64,000 nt of DNA from assembly GCA_002437665.1 (NCBI GenBank), contig DJQW01000002.1, forward strand, positions 1-64,000, in the 5' to 3' direction. Every line of letters begins with the position of its first letter. The stretch's first letter is position 1. This stretch comes from Alphaproteobacteria bacterium UBA6376 (lineage in GTDB: Bacteria; Pseudomonadota; Alphaproteobacteria; Rs-D84). The position numbers and the translations under genes were made by a program. This document shows, one piece after another, positions 1-7,442 of this stretch. The notes under the pieces are model-generated. The model was given only the letters and a program-made list of their open reading frames with translations, did not search any database and was not told the origin of the DNA.

Positions 1-65
1 GCAAATGCATTGCCAACAAAAAATAAAGTTCCCAAACATACAAAAAAACGCAGAATTCTAGACAT
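1..65 (-). CDS. Start of an exported protein gene (partial)
   Basis: An open frame starts with ATG at 65-63 on the minus strand and runs off the left edge of the window. The 21 or so visible codons read as a classic signal peptide: a charged start (MSRILR), a hydrophobic stretch and an Ala-x-Ala-like end. A purine-rich GGGAAG lies just upstream. The mature protein is outside the window, so no function can be given. Confidence 0.5.
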   Translation of the reverse strand, partial: MSRILRFFVCLGTLFFVGNAF

Positions 66-197
66 TCTTCCCACTTCTTTTTCTCTTTTGTATCTTATCT
101 TAGAAAAAAACGCATAACCTGCGCAAGAGAAAAAATACATTTTTATTTGCCCGCGGGCGCGATGATAGATGCCACATACGCAAAAGTTGCTTTTTTG

Positions 198-225
198 TTG
201 AAATTCGACAAATTATTGATAGAAT
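198..225 (+). promoter_or_regulatory. Promoter of rnpB
   Basis: The -35 box TTGAAA (198-203) and -10 box TAGAAT (220-225) are 16 bp apart, and the -10 box lies 7 nt before the first paired base of RNase P RNA. The 130 bp upstream of it hold no gene I can support. Confidence 0.6.
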
Positions 226-232
226 TTCACCC

Positions 233-559
233 GTCAGATGCACAGAGCATAGCGGTCACGCGCCAAGCATGACCGAGGAAAGTCCGGACTGCGTGGGACA
301 ACACATCGGCTAATGACCGAGCGGAGCGATCCGACGATTAGAGCAGCAGTGACGAAGCGATTAAATTCGAGTGAAACGGGCAATCTCTGTGTGCAGCAAC
401 TTCAAATAGGCCCCCATTGACAAGTCCCAAGGAGGGGGCGGGTAGAAGGCATGACGCCCAGTGGTAACATTGGGTGCAGATTGATTATGTTCACTACCCT
501 TGGGTTGGCCATATGGCAATCCATGGGCAGCACAGAATCCGGCTTATCGTGCATCTGAC
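233..559 (+). ncRNA. rnpB: RNase P RNA (class A)
   Basis: This is the catalytic RNA of RNase P, which removes 5' leaders from pre-tRNAs. The terminal helix P1 is visible as GTCAGATGCAC at 233-243 pairing with GTGCATCTGAC at 549-559. The conserved core GAGGAAAGTCCGGAC follows near 279, and an ACAGAA block with the GGCTTATCG segment lies near the 3' end. About 327 nt is normal for an alphaproteobacterial class A RNA. It has its own promoter and a strong terminator. Confidence 0.93.
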
Positions 560-561
560 AA

Positions 562-587
562 AAACCGCCCGCGTGGCGGTTTTTTTT
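562..587 (+). terminator. rnpB terminator
   Basis: ACCGCC and GGCGGT form a GC-rich hairpin followed by eight T residues directly after the 3' end of rnpB. Confidence 0.85.
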
Positions 588-1353
588 AGAGCATAGATAA
601 TAGAGAATAGATAATAGATTTTTTACATATGTGTCACCTACGGGCTGTGTTTTTTCTGCCACTATCATTTTACTTGACTCTACTAGCACTTTTGTCATTG
701 CGAGCGCAGCGTGGCAATCCAGTCAGTAAAGCCGCGCCAAATGGCGCACTTTTTTATTTACTGGATTGCTTCGTCATTTCATTCCTCGCAATGACAATGT
801 TTCTAGAATAAAAAAGTCATTCTCGTTGCGGACTGAGTTCTCCTCCTGTGGAGGAGTACCGCGTAGCGGGGAGGTGGTCTTTTGTTAGAAAGAATGCATC
901 CATAATTACGCACTCTCTCAACCACCCCGTCGCATTCGCGCCACCCCTCCACGAAAACACCCACAAAATTTATCAATTTTGCGGGGCCCGATGGAGGGGA
1001 ACTAACCGCGTTCTAAAAACGTGTCGCCTGCGGACTGACGTCCTTGCCGCATCCTGCGCGCTTCGCTTGGATTCATTCCGGTGCTTGACACCGGAATCTA
1101 GGTCATTGACTTGCGCCGAATGGCGCACTTTTTTATTTACTGGATTGCTTCACTACGTTCGCAATGACAAGAGTGCTAGTAGTGCGTGTATAAAATGCGT
1201 AGTCCGCAGGCGACACACGTGCCAGAAACTCTGTCATTGCGAGCGCAGCGTGGCAATCCACTCGATATGTTGCGCGAGCGCACATATGTAAAAAAATCTA
1301 TTATCTATGCTCTATTATCTATGCTCTAAAAAAAACGCGCCATTCTGCGCGTT
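588..1353. repeat. Mosaic intergenic repeat block 1
   Basis: There is no credible gene here. The block is a patchwork of units seen again elsewhere in the window. They include an ATAGATAATAGAG simple repeat (588-622 and about 1293-1328), the CATTGCGAGCGCAGCGTGG unit (696-722 and 1234-1260) and its inverted partner starting CTGGATTGC (about 760-793 and 1140-1170). There are also a CGGTGCTTGACACCGG palindrome (about 1078-1097), a CTCCTCCTGTGGAGGAG hairpin unit (about 838-855) and short GCGCCAAATGGCGC palindromes. Short open frames across it are by-products of the repeats. Confidence 0.75.
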
Positions 1354-2127
1354 TTACATAACCTTGCCCTGTGTCGGGTAAAAGGTCAACTGAATCTTTT
1401 CCCACTTGTCAAATTCGCCCACAGGCAGCATCTTGAACGGCTGGCACACGTTTATCGCACTGCGAATCGTGTCCAATACGTACGCAAACGCGGGATCTGT
1501 TTCCGCGCGCGCGGCAGATTCAAACCATACATCACGCACCGTGCCATTACGACGCATCGTCAGGTGCGCCACCGCACGAATATCACCAATGTCTGAACGC
1601 GACGTGTCAATCGACCAACAACGCGTCATCGCCACACGCAATGCATCCACCACCGATATGGTCAATGTTCTGTCCAATGATACAATCTCGCGATTGACAC
1701 GGACAACCGTCTTTTTGCGCGGGGCAGGGGTATCGTCGGGCTTCTGGACATCAACGGGCTTTTCTGGCTCTGGTTGTTTTTTCTCTGGTTCTGGTTCGGG
1801 TTCTTCGACCAGCGATGGCGTTTCAATCTGCTTTGGCTCTTCGACCGGCGCGGGGGCGGGCTTTGGCTCTGGCTGTTTGGGTTCTGGTTGATTCTTGGGC
1901 GCGTCAGGCACGCTGTCCGCGTTCACGTTATGCAGGCGCGTTTCATCGCCCGTGACACGCACCGCGTTCAGGTCAATTTCATAAATCTGAATCCGATCGG
2001 GCGCAACCAGTTTTGCACGCTGGGTCAGCACCGCAAACGACGTCACCATAACGGCCAGCACAATCAAGTGCCCCATCACGGACATCAACAAATTTTCAGA
2101 ATTAAATATATTAAATTTGCATTTCAT
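1354..2127 (-). CDS. tolA: TolA-like envelope protein
   Basis: This is the periplasm-spanning protein of the Tol-Pal system, which couples TolQ-TolR proton-driven motion to Pal and outer-membrane constriction. One N-terminal membrane helix (roughly residues 14-36) is followed by a long Pro/Glu/Lys-rich linker (about 75-140). A compact C-terminal domain contains two Cys and a TonB/TolA-like pattern (DIRAVAHLTMRRNG). At 257 residues it is short for TolA. I start it at the ATG at 2127 rather than an upstream TTG that lies inside the repeat. It is last in the operon ruvB-ybgC-tolQ-tolR-tolA, but a four-helix-bundle gene now separates it from tolR and its own ribosome site is poor. Confidence 0.82.
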   Translation of the reverse strand: MKCKFNIFNSENLLMSVMGHLIVLAVMVTSFAVLTQRAKLVAPDRIQIYEIDLNAVRVTGDETRLHNVNADSVPDAPKNQPEPKQPEPKPAPAPVEEPKQIETPSLVEEPEPEPEKKQPEPEKPVDVQKPDDTPAPRKKTVVRVNREIVSLDRTLTISVVDALRVAMTRCWSIDTSRSDIGDIRAVAHLTMRRNGTVRDVWFESAARAETDPAFAYVLDTIRSAINVCQPFKMLPVGEFDKWEKIQLTFYPTQGKVM

Positions 2128-2130
2128 AAT

Positions 2131-2570
2131 AAAGTTCAAAGTTCAAAGTTCAGAGTTCAAAGTTTTGCCCTCGGAATCTCTGAAATTTATTGTTTTTGTT
2201 GTTGCCATCAAAATTTTTGTTATCTCATTACAATCCTTGTACACACTAGCATATTCTGTTGCGGTCAAATATTTTGAATTTTTCAACAGACGCAACCAAT
2301 ATTGGGTTTCTGCACATTCTTTCAGTGCAATATAAACCTTGGACAGAAAATCTTTTTTTGTTATTGCACATTCTGCCTCTGCCAGATTTGCGCCAATGCT
2401 AGTCCCAGACCGTAAAATTTGTTTTGATAGCACGTACTCCTTTTTCGTATCCGTCAGATGATTGTACAATTTTATTATTCTCAGTGCAAACGCCTCACTT
2501 TTCTTCATTGCGATATTGTTTTTCATCAGCAACACCCCATTTGAACTTTGAACTCTGCACTCTGAACTTT
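2131..2570. mobile_element. Small inserted unit with inverted TTCAAAG/GTTCAGAG ends
   Basis: A roughly 440-bp segment between tolR and tolA is bounded by imperfect inverted repeats built from GTTCAAA/GTTCAGA heptads (2131-2165 and 2541-2570). The tolR stop codon at 2570-2572 touches one end and the tolA start lies 4 bp from the other. It encodes only the IVP-type protein. A solo copy of the same heptad repeat without a gene lies at 21313-21344, and a shorter one near 12038-12052. That pattern suggests a transposable or otherwise mobile small unit. Confidence 0.6.
2143..2526 (-). CDS. Four-helix bundle protein of the 23S rRNA intervening-sequence (IVP/S23) family
   Basis: The protein is about 127 residues long. 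It has the family hallmarks SEAFALRIIKLYN near the start, LSKQILRSGTSIGANLAEA in the middle and FLSKVYIALKECAETQYWL further on, followed by LLKNSKYL. These predict a four-helix bundle. Relatives sit in rRNA intervening sequences and as stray single genes, and related Avd proteins assist diversity-generating retroelements; the biochemical role of lone copies is unknown. I start at ATG 2526, and a start at 2508 is also possible. The frame extends upstream into tolR, which is unlikely to be used. It lies inside the tol operon, flanked by inverted repeats, and is probably co-transcribed. Confidence 0.85.
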   Translation of the reverse strand: MKNNIAMKKSEAFALRIIKLYNHLTDTKKEYVLSKQILRSGTSIGANLAEAECAITKKDFLSKVYIALKECAETQYWLRLLKNSKYLTATEYASVYKDCNEITKILMATTKTINFRDSEGKTLNSEL

Positions 2571-2971
2571 TACTTGTCCATCTGGGTGCGCAGGCCAACG
2601 CGTTGGAATCCGGCGTCCTTTAATTTTCCCATCACCGACATCACCGCGCCATAGTCCGCGTGGCGATCACCGTTTATCATTATCGTCAGTTGCGGATTTT
2701 CACCACGCATTGCAATCGCGCGTTTGACCACATCATCCCGCGACAGTTGCATTTCGCCAATATAGTACCGCCCCGATGCGTCCACACTGATTTGAATTGC
2801 GTGATCATTGCCCGTCAGGGTTGTATGCCCCGCCGCCGGCAAGTCCAAATCAATACCCGTTGTCATCATGGGCGTTGTCACCATAAACACCGCCAACAAC
2901 ACCGTCATGATATCAATCATTGGTGTCAGTGAAATTGCGGCGTCTGAATTTCTCTGTCTTCTGCGCGACAT
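2570..2971 (-). CDS. tolR: TolR, ExbD/TolR family proton-channel subunit
   Basis: This is an inner-membrane subunit that works with TolQ to use proton flow to energise TolA. It has 133 residues: a short cytoplasmic start, one membrane helix (LTPMIDIMTVLLAVFMVT, about 16-33) with the conserved Asp of the family, then a periplasmic domain ending DAGFQRVGLRTQMDK. The length fits the family. It lies 9 bp downstream of tolQ. The stop codon abuts the repeat of the inserted IVP unit. Confidence 0.93.
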   Translation of the reverse strand: MSRRRQRNSDAAISLTPMIDIMTVLLAVFMVTTPMMTTGIDLDLPAAGHTTLTGNDHAIQISVDASGRYYIGEMQLSRDDVVKRAIAMRGENPQLTIMINGDRHADYGAVMSVMGKLKDAGFQRVGLRTQMDK

Positions 2972-2980
2972 TGTGTCCCC

Positions 2981-3481
2981 TTATTTACGTGCGGATTGCA
3001 TTTCACGACGTGTGTCGTCCAAATCGTCGTACAGGTTATCGACCTTTTTAATAAAATACTGGTACGCAATCGCCGCCGGCACAGCCGCAATCAGCCCCAA
3101 TGCCGTTGTACCCAATGCGGTTGCCAACCCAGGAGCAACAACGCCAATCGACACGGACTGGTTCACACCGATGGACGCAAACGAATCCATAACGCCCCAA
3201 ATTGTTCCAAACAGACCAATAAACGGCGCAACATACGATACCATGGACAAGAACCACAGATTACGTTCAAATGGTCGTGTCAGACGGTCGACAACCAAAT
3301 CCAGATTGTCTGTGACCTTGATTTTAATTGGATTTTTTTTGACATAGTGCCACATGCGGATTTTTTCAATAATAATTGCCCATGACATAATACTGCCGAT
3401 GACCAACACAACCGATATGAACAGCGTCATCAGGTCGCCTGTGAACAGGTTTGTCAGCGAAAAACTGCTTGTAGTTTCCAT
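2981..3481 (-). CDS. tolQ: TolQ, MotA/TolQ/ExbB family proton-channel subunit
   Basis: This is the inner-membrane stator-like partner of TolR. Three membrane helices are visible: about 17-37, 82-105 (YVAPFIGLFGTIWGVMDSF, the family signature) and 115-140 (GLATALGTTALGLIAAVPAAIAYQYF). At 166 residues it is clearly shorter than enterobacterial TolQ (about 230), mainly in the cytoplasmic loop, but all membrane signatures are kept. A ribosome site GGAAAGG precedes the ATG. It lies between ybgC and tolR in the usual operon order. Confidence 0.92.
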   Translation of the reverse strand: METTSSFSLTNLFTGDLMTLFISVVLVIGSIMSWAIIIEKIRMWHYVKKNPIKIKVTDNLDLVVDRLTRPFERNLWFLSMVSYVAPFIGLFGTIWGVMDSFASIGVNQSVSIGVVAPGLATALGTTALGLIAAVPAAIAYQYFIKKVDNLYDDLDDTRREMQSARK

Positions 3482-3507
3482 CTTTCCTTTCCTTTTCTTC
3501 GTTTTTC

Positions 3508-3891
3508 TTATTCTGCGGTTATTTTCTGCAAAATCTGGTCGGGGATACGCTTTGGATGCATGTCGCCACCAATGTATGCCGCCGTACCATTCAGTATAGC
3601 ATAAATTTCCCCATAACGCCCGAACTTTTGTTCCACCGACAGCGATGCCGCACCAACGTGCGTAATTGTGGTTTCCACAACAAATTCATCACCCAATTTC
3701 AGTGGGCGAATATATTTGATATTCAGTTCCCGAATAACAAAGCCCAAATCGCAATCTGGATACACAACACCGCGCAGCCAATTCATACGCGCGCGTTCGG
3801 CAATCTCTATATACCGACCGTGATAGACAATCCCACCGGCATCCGTGTCCGCGTACGCAATCGCGAACGGAAATTTATGAATTTTTGGCAT
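3508..3891 (-). CDS. ybgC: YbgC acyl-CoA thioesterase, Tol-Pal associated
   Basis: This is a hot-dog-fold thioesterase of the 4-hydroxybenzoyl-CoA/YbgC family, usually first in the tol-pal operon. At 127 residues it has the catalytic signature YADTDAGGIVYHGRYIEIAERAR near the N terminus, with the second Asp as the expected nucleophile or base. The start overlaps the last 17 bp of the upstream unknown gene. Its first 36 codons are duplicated, at about nine tenths identity, at 5530-5637. Confidence 0.92.
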   Translation of the reverse strand: MPKIHKFPFAIAYADTDAGGIVYHGRYIEIAERARMNWLRGVVYPDCDLGFVIRELNIKYIRPLKLGDEFVVETTITHVGAASLSVEQKFGRYGEIYAILNGTAAYIGGDMHPKRIPDQILQKITAE

Positions 3892-4783
3892 GGTTTATTA
3901 CCTCTTGCTGCATATTATCTTGCACCATACTTACATCAAATAGTAAATTCACTATGTCTCGAAACATTGATTTACGAAGTAACAAAGTCATTAAAGAATT
4001 CGTATCTATATTTACAACATATCTTGCACTCCTTACATACTCTGGAGAAGGGATCTCTACAAAGAAGCTTCGTAAAAACTCATCAACAATAAATATTTTC
4101 GACAACTTCGTTTTTATCTTTTGAAGCACGTCCATATTCACACCACCACCACTTCGCAGAGAATAATCATTTGGATATATGTCTGGGAACCACAACCTTA
4201 TCACGTTACCTTTATACTTTTTGCTATATATAAATTCATCACTTTCAATGCGCATTCCAAGCAAACCTTCTATATACTTTGACAAAACGAACTTTATAAA
4301 ACACACATCACACAAAGAATAGCTTATCTCCTTTTGTACTAAGTCAACCTTTGGAGTTATGCTCATATCAAGAAACGTTGTAAAGGAACGGGTCTCTTTC
4401 ACAGCCTGCGCCATGCATTGTAATGCAACCATATAAAACTTCTCAGGATATGAAAGCTTTTTAGGAATTTGTAACTGCAGCACCAATTTTCTATTCTTTA
4501 TCGTTCTATGAAGCGTATAGTCCAACTTACTTAGAATATTATAATACAAAACACGTGCTTTTCGTTCTTCGTGTTTCTTTCTGCATTTTTCTAATCCCGC
4601 CTGATCTTCAAAACAAACACCATGTTTATCCAAAACAGAACATAACTCTAGCACACACTCAATTCCCACATTCTTGGCTTTTAAGATTTCTTTCACAGGC
4701 AATTTCGCCGCGTCTTCTATACGTTTCACTTCTAAGCGCTTTAACGCATGTTCCAACCGAACTGAATAAGATTTTCTAGACAT
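3875..4783 (-). CDS. Unknown protein with an RNA polymerase alpha-CTD-like helix-hairpin-helix start
   Basis: The protein has 302 residues starting at MSRKSY; an upstream TTG at 4804 is less likely. Residues of about 8-55 (LEHALKRLEVKRIEDAAKLPVKEILKAKNVG, then ELCSVLDKHGV) resemble the (HhH)2 fold of the RpoA C-terminal domain: a leading helix, a hairpin with the KxxNVG turn and an LxxLL-type helix. The remaining 240 residues are mixed helix and strand, with several Cys and no family I recognise. The stop lies inside ybgC, so the two genes overlap by 17 bp. AT-rich codon use unlike its neighbours points to foreign origin. Confidence 0.6.
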   Translation of the reverse strand: MSRKSYSVRLEHALKRLEVKRIEDAAKLPVKEILKAKNVGIECVLELCSVLDKHGVCFEDQAGLEKCRKKHEERKARVLYYNILSKLDYTLHRTIKNRKLVLQLQIPKKLSYPEKFYMVALQCMAQAVKETRSFTTFLDMSITPKVDLVQKEISYSLCDVCFIKFVLSKYIEGLLGMRIESDEFIYSKKYKGNVIRLWFPDIYPNDYSLRSGGGVNMDVLQKIKTKLSKIFIVDEFLRSFFVEIPSPEYVRSARYVVNIDTNSLMTLLLRKSMFRDIVNLLFDVSMVQDNMQQEVINHAKNS

Positions 4784-4794
4784 ATATCTACCTA

Positions 4795-5364
4795 TTAACA
4801 ACAAACACGAGAGGACATTTTCAAAATACCCCCATCACTAGTAATCAATGATACACCCAAAACCTCTTTTCCTGATACATCAAGAGGATTATAATAATAA
4901 AAAACGTCATTTGGCATCATTTCCAATGCATCCGTATGGGCAACAGACAACATCCACGGTTCTTGATCCCCACCAACATAGTAAATATTAGCGATTCTAA
5001 TTTGCGCTCCTCCATCTTTATCTCTACTCCCGAGACCACACATAACCAACGCAGTATCATATTTACCTCCCAACACAACTGTAGAGTACCCAACATTCCG
5101 CAATTTCATCCACAACTTTTTTTCTTGCCCATCAAACCACCACTCTCCCTTCACACGTGGTGTTTGTTTTGGAGGGAAAATAGAACATATTACCGACAAC
5201 GCAGTAACAACCGCAAAAAAAAGTTGAATACCTTCATTGGTATTCCATGCAAACGGGCTTGACAAAAAATACAAAGAGCACCACAAGCCCACAATACCAA
5301 TAAGAACAACCGACCTAACCAGTCCTACAACGTCTAGCACATAATACAAAATTCTTGCAAACAT
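4795..5364 (-). CDS. Unknown membrane-anchored protein of the ruvB-ybgC island
   Basis: The protein has 189 residues. Two hydrophobic segments (about 13-34 and 46-64) at the N terminus are followed by a soluble domain of about 120 residues (VKGEWWFDGQEKKLWMKLRNVGYST onward) with a beta-rich look. I do not recognise a family. It starts 3 bp after the stop of the chimeric remnant and ends 11 bp before the next gene, so the island genes form one transcript. Association with the alpha-CTD-like protein suggests a two-gene module such as an envelope or defence accessory; this is inference only. Confidence 0.55.
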   Translation of the reverse strand: MFARILYYVLDVVGLVRSVVLIGIVGLWCSLYFLSSPFAWNTNEGIQLFFAVVTALSVICSIFPPKQTPRVKGEWWFDGQEKKLWMKLRNVGYSTVVLGGKYDTALVMCGLGSRDKDGGAQIRIANIYYVGGDQEPWMLSVAHTDALEMMPNDVFYYYNPLDVSGKEVLGVSLITSDGGILKMSSRVCC

Positions 5365-5367
5365 GAT

Positions 5368-5637
5368 TTATTTTCCAAATCTCAAATGGTTATAAATTGC
5401 ACGACCACGCTGTATGCTCTGAACAAAGCACATGTCAATTACATTCTCAATGATATCGCTCGGTTCAGACAATGCAACCCCAAGTTTAGTATAGCGTTCA
5501 TCTCCACGTATAGACTTTTGTTGCAAATCCATACGTGCGCGTTCGGCAATTTCTATATATCGACCATGATAAACAATTCCACCGGCGTCCGTGTCCGCAT
5601 ACGCAATCGCGAACGGAAATTTATGAATTTTTGGCAT
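5368..5637 (-). pseudogene. Chimeric ybgC-start::ruvB-end remnant
   Basis: This open frame of 89 codons is made of two host fragments. Codons 1-36 repeat the ybgC start (MPKIHKFPFAIAYAD...) at about nine tenths DNA identity. The rest matches the RuvB C terminus in a decayed form: VALSEPSDIIENVI against [14 protein letters not shown], then FVQSIQRGRAI against [11 protein letters not shown]. The ruvB-derived half has short deletions and is far more diverged than the ybgC half. Both catalytic regions are incomplete, so a working enzyme is unlikely. It abuts ruvB (stop at 5641) and the following gene. Confidence 0.85.
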
Positions 5638-5640
5638 GAT

Positions 5641-6633
5641 TTATTTTTCCAACCCCAGGTGTTTATAGCCCGCATCGGTAATCACACGACCACGTGGTGT
5701 ACGCTGGACAAAGCCCAACTGCATCAAATATGGCTCAATCACATCTTCGATGGTGTCTGCGGGTTCTGACAATGCCGCCGCCAAGTTTTCAATACCAACC
5801 GGCCCACCGGCATAGTGCCGCACAATGGTCGTCATATATTCGCGGTCTATTTCGTCCAACCCACGCCCGTCAATATGCAACTGGAACAGGGTGGTTTTGA
5901 TTGTTTCAGGCGAAATTTCATTGCGCCCCAGCGCACCCGCAAAATCACGTGCACGCTTCAACAATCGATTTGCAATACGTGGTGTGCCACGCGCACTGCG
6001 TGCCAATGTCAATGCCGCATCCGCATCAATCGGTGTGCCCAAAATATTTGCACTGCGCACGATGATACGCGCCAAATCGTCCGGCGAATAGAACGACAGA
6101 CGCAAATCAATTCCAAATCGGTCACGCAACGGATTCGACAGCAATCCCGTACGGGTTGTCGCACCCACCAGCGTAAATGGGGGCAGGTCGATACGCACAC
6201 TCTTGGCCGACGGCCCTTCGCCCAGCATGATGTCCAATTTGAAATCTTCCATTGCGGAATACAAGACCTCTTCAATCGCGGTGGGCAAACGGTGGATTTC
6301 ATCGATAAACAGCACGTCCATTGGTTCCAGGGCGGTCAAAATCGCCGCCAAATCCCCTTGCTTGGTCAGCATGGGCGCGGACGTCGCGCGGAAATTCGTT
6401 CCCAGTTCATTTGCCACAATGTGCGCCAGTGTCGTCTTGCCCAGTCCTGGGGGGCCGTACAACAGGACGTGATCCATTGCCTCGCCTCGCGATTTTGCAC
6501 CATTGATAAACACCGACAGGTTCTGTTTCAGTGCATCGTGCCCAATAAAGTCCGACAGCGTATGCGGGCGAATTGACGCCGCCATTTCATCGGGAATATT
6601 CGGGTCTAAAAAACGTTTTGTATCTGCTTGCAT
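5641..6633 (-). CDS. ruvB: Holliday junction branch-migration helicase RuvB
   Basis: This is an AAA+ motor that forms hexamers around DNA and drives branch migration with RuvA during recombinational repair. It has 330 residues, the usual length. Walker [10 protein letters not shown] lies near residue 60 and Walker [11 protein letters not shown] near 110. Sensor [18 protein letters not shown] is near 160-180 and the winged-helix C-terminal domain ends [14 protein letters not shown]. It is first in the operon with ybgC and tol genes after the hydrolase. The last 45 codons have a decayed copy at 5386-5520. Confidence 0.97.
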   Translation of the reverse strand: MQADTKRFLDPNIPDEMAASIRPHTLSDFIGHDALKQNLSVFINGAKSRGEAMDHVLLYGPPGLGKTTLAHIVANELGTNFRATSAPMLTKQGDLAAILTALEPMDVLFIDEIHRLPTAIEEVLYSAMEDFKLDIMLGEGPSAKSVRIDLPPFTLVGATTRTGLLSNPLRDRFGIDLRLSFYSPDDLARIIVRSANILGTPIDADAALTLARSARGTPRIANRLLKRARDFAGALGRNEISPETIKTTLFQLHIDGRGLDEIDREYMTTIVRHYAGGPVGIENLAAALSEPADTIEDVIEPYLMQLGFVQRTPRGRVITDAGYKHLGLEK

Positions 6634-6639
6634 GGTAAA

Positions 6640-7299
6640 TTACAACAACTTGTCTTCGGAATTTTCACGCCCAACATAGGCCTTCAAATCATTATACATC
6701 TGGCGCAGGTCAGCCGGTGTGGCATAATTCGCATCGGCGTTCTTCACACGAATTGTTTCCAAATCAATTTGCGCCTGTTTCTTTAATACCTGTGTCAGGT
6801 GCGCCGCAAACGCGCGTGCATCATCAGATTCCGCCGCCCCCTGTAATAACAGCCCACGATTTGGACGTGGGGACAGGAACGCAAAGTCCGACAACGACGC
6901 ATCAGGCGATACCAGCGCAAAACCAGAAACCTCTGGTCGACGCATCATGGCCTGTAACACATACCATGCGCCCAACTGGTGACCCGCCAGCCAAATCTTG
7001 TCACTGTCTTCGTTCTTGTTCTGAATCCAGTCAATAACCGTTGCGATGTCCAACATATTATCGGCGGTTGTGCCAATCGACCCTTCGGAATCATTTACGC
7101 CACGATAATTAAAGCGCACAACCGAAAACCCAATATCCATAAACGCACGAAACATTGCATATGACACACGGTCATTCATATGATACTTTTGTCGTGGATT
7201 TCCAGACAGCACCACCGCCAGTGGCGCAGATGGTGTTTCAGATTTATGATATACAGCATGCAACTTGCCGGCATCGCCAGAAATTATGACATCTACCAT
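6640..7299 (-). CDS. Alpha/beta hydrolase
   Basis: The protein has 219 residues from MVDVIIS; a good ribosome site (AAAGGTGG) supports this start. The fold is visible as LAVVLSGNPRQKYHMNDR (an oxyanion-hole style loop) near 30-45, VVRFNYRGVNDSEG near 60-75 and the elbow IWLAGHQLGAWY near 105. In the elbow the canonical GxSxG nucleophile is replaced by GHQLG, so the nucleophile is Gln instead of Ser. Relatives are annotated as dienelactone-hydrolase-like proteins. The altered elbow means catalysis is doubtful. It lies 6 bp upstream of ruvB, probably in the same transcript. Confidence 0.75.
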   Translation of the reverse strand: MVDVIISGDAGKLHAVYHKSETPSAPLAVVLSGNPRQKYHMNDRVSYAMFRAFMDIGFSVVRFNYRGVNDSEGSIGTTADNMLDIATVIDWIQNKNEDSDKIWLAGHQLGAWYVLQAMMRRPEVSGFALVSPDASLSDFAFLSPRPNRGLLLQGAAESDDARAFAAHLTQVLKKQAQIDLETIRVKNADANYATPADLRQMYNDLKAYVGRENSEDKLL

Positions 7300-7382
7300 G
7301 TTTCCACCTTTCCTTATTCTGTACTTACTGGTTATAACGTTAGAACAAACAGATAACAATTTTCAATAAAAATATTTTTGCT

Positions 7383-7412
7383 TTGACACAGATACCACGA
7401 ATGTTTTAAGAT
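7383..7412 (+). promoter_or_regulatory. Promoter of the exported protein / two-component operon
   Basis: TTGACA at 7383-7388 and TAAGAT at 7407-7412 are separated by 18 bp and lie 30 bp before the start codon at 7443. A ribosome site AGAAAGG follows. Confidence 0.6.
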
Positions 7413-7442
7413 TTAACATAAAAAGAAAGAAAGGTTCTGAAT

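Larger units (their letters stand above)
3892..5640. mobile_element. AT-rich island inserted at the ruvB-ybgC junction
   Basis: The segment is visibly AT-richer than the flanking genes and splits an operon junction that is normally contiguous. In transcription order it holds a chimeric remnant (5637-5368) joining the ybgC 5' end to a decayed ruvB 3' end, then a membrane-protein gene, then a gene with an alpha-CTD-like domain that runs into the intact ybgC start. The order full ruvB / ybgC-start::ruvB-end / cargo / full ybgC is what a tandem duplication of the junction, carrying cargo, would leave. No transposase or integrase is present. Confidence 0.7.

Noticed and set aside
848..1291. 147-codon open frame across repeat block 1
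   Set aside because: It runs straight through several repeat units that recur in other frames elsewhere; no ribosome site, no domain, and composition typical of the repeats.
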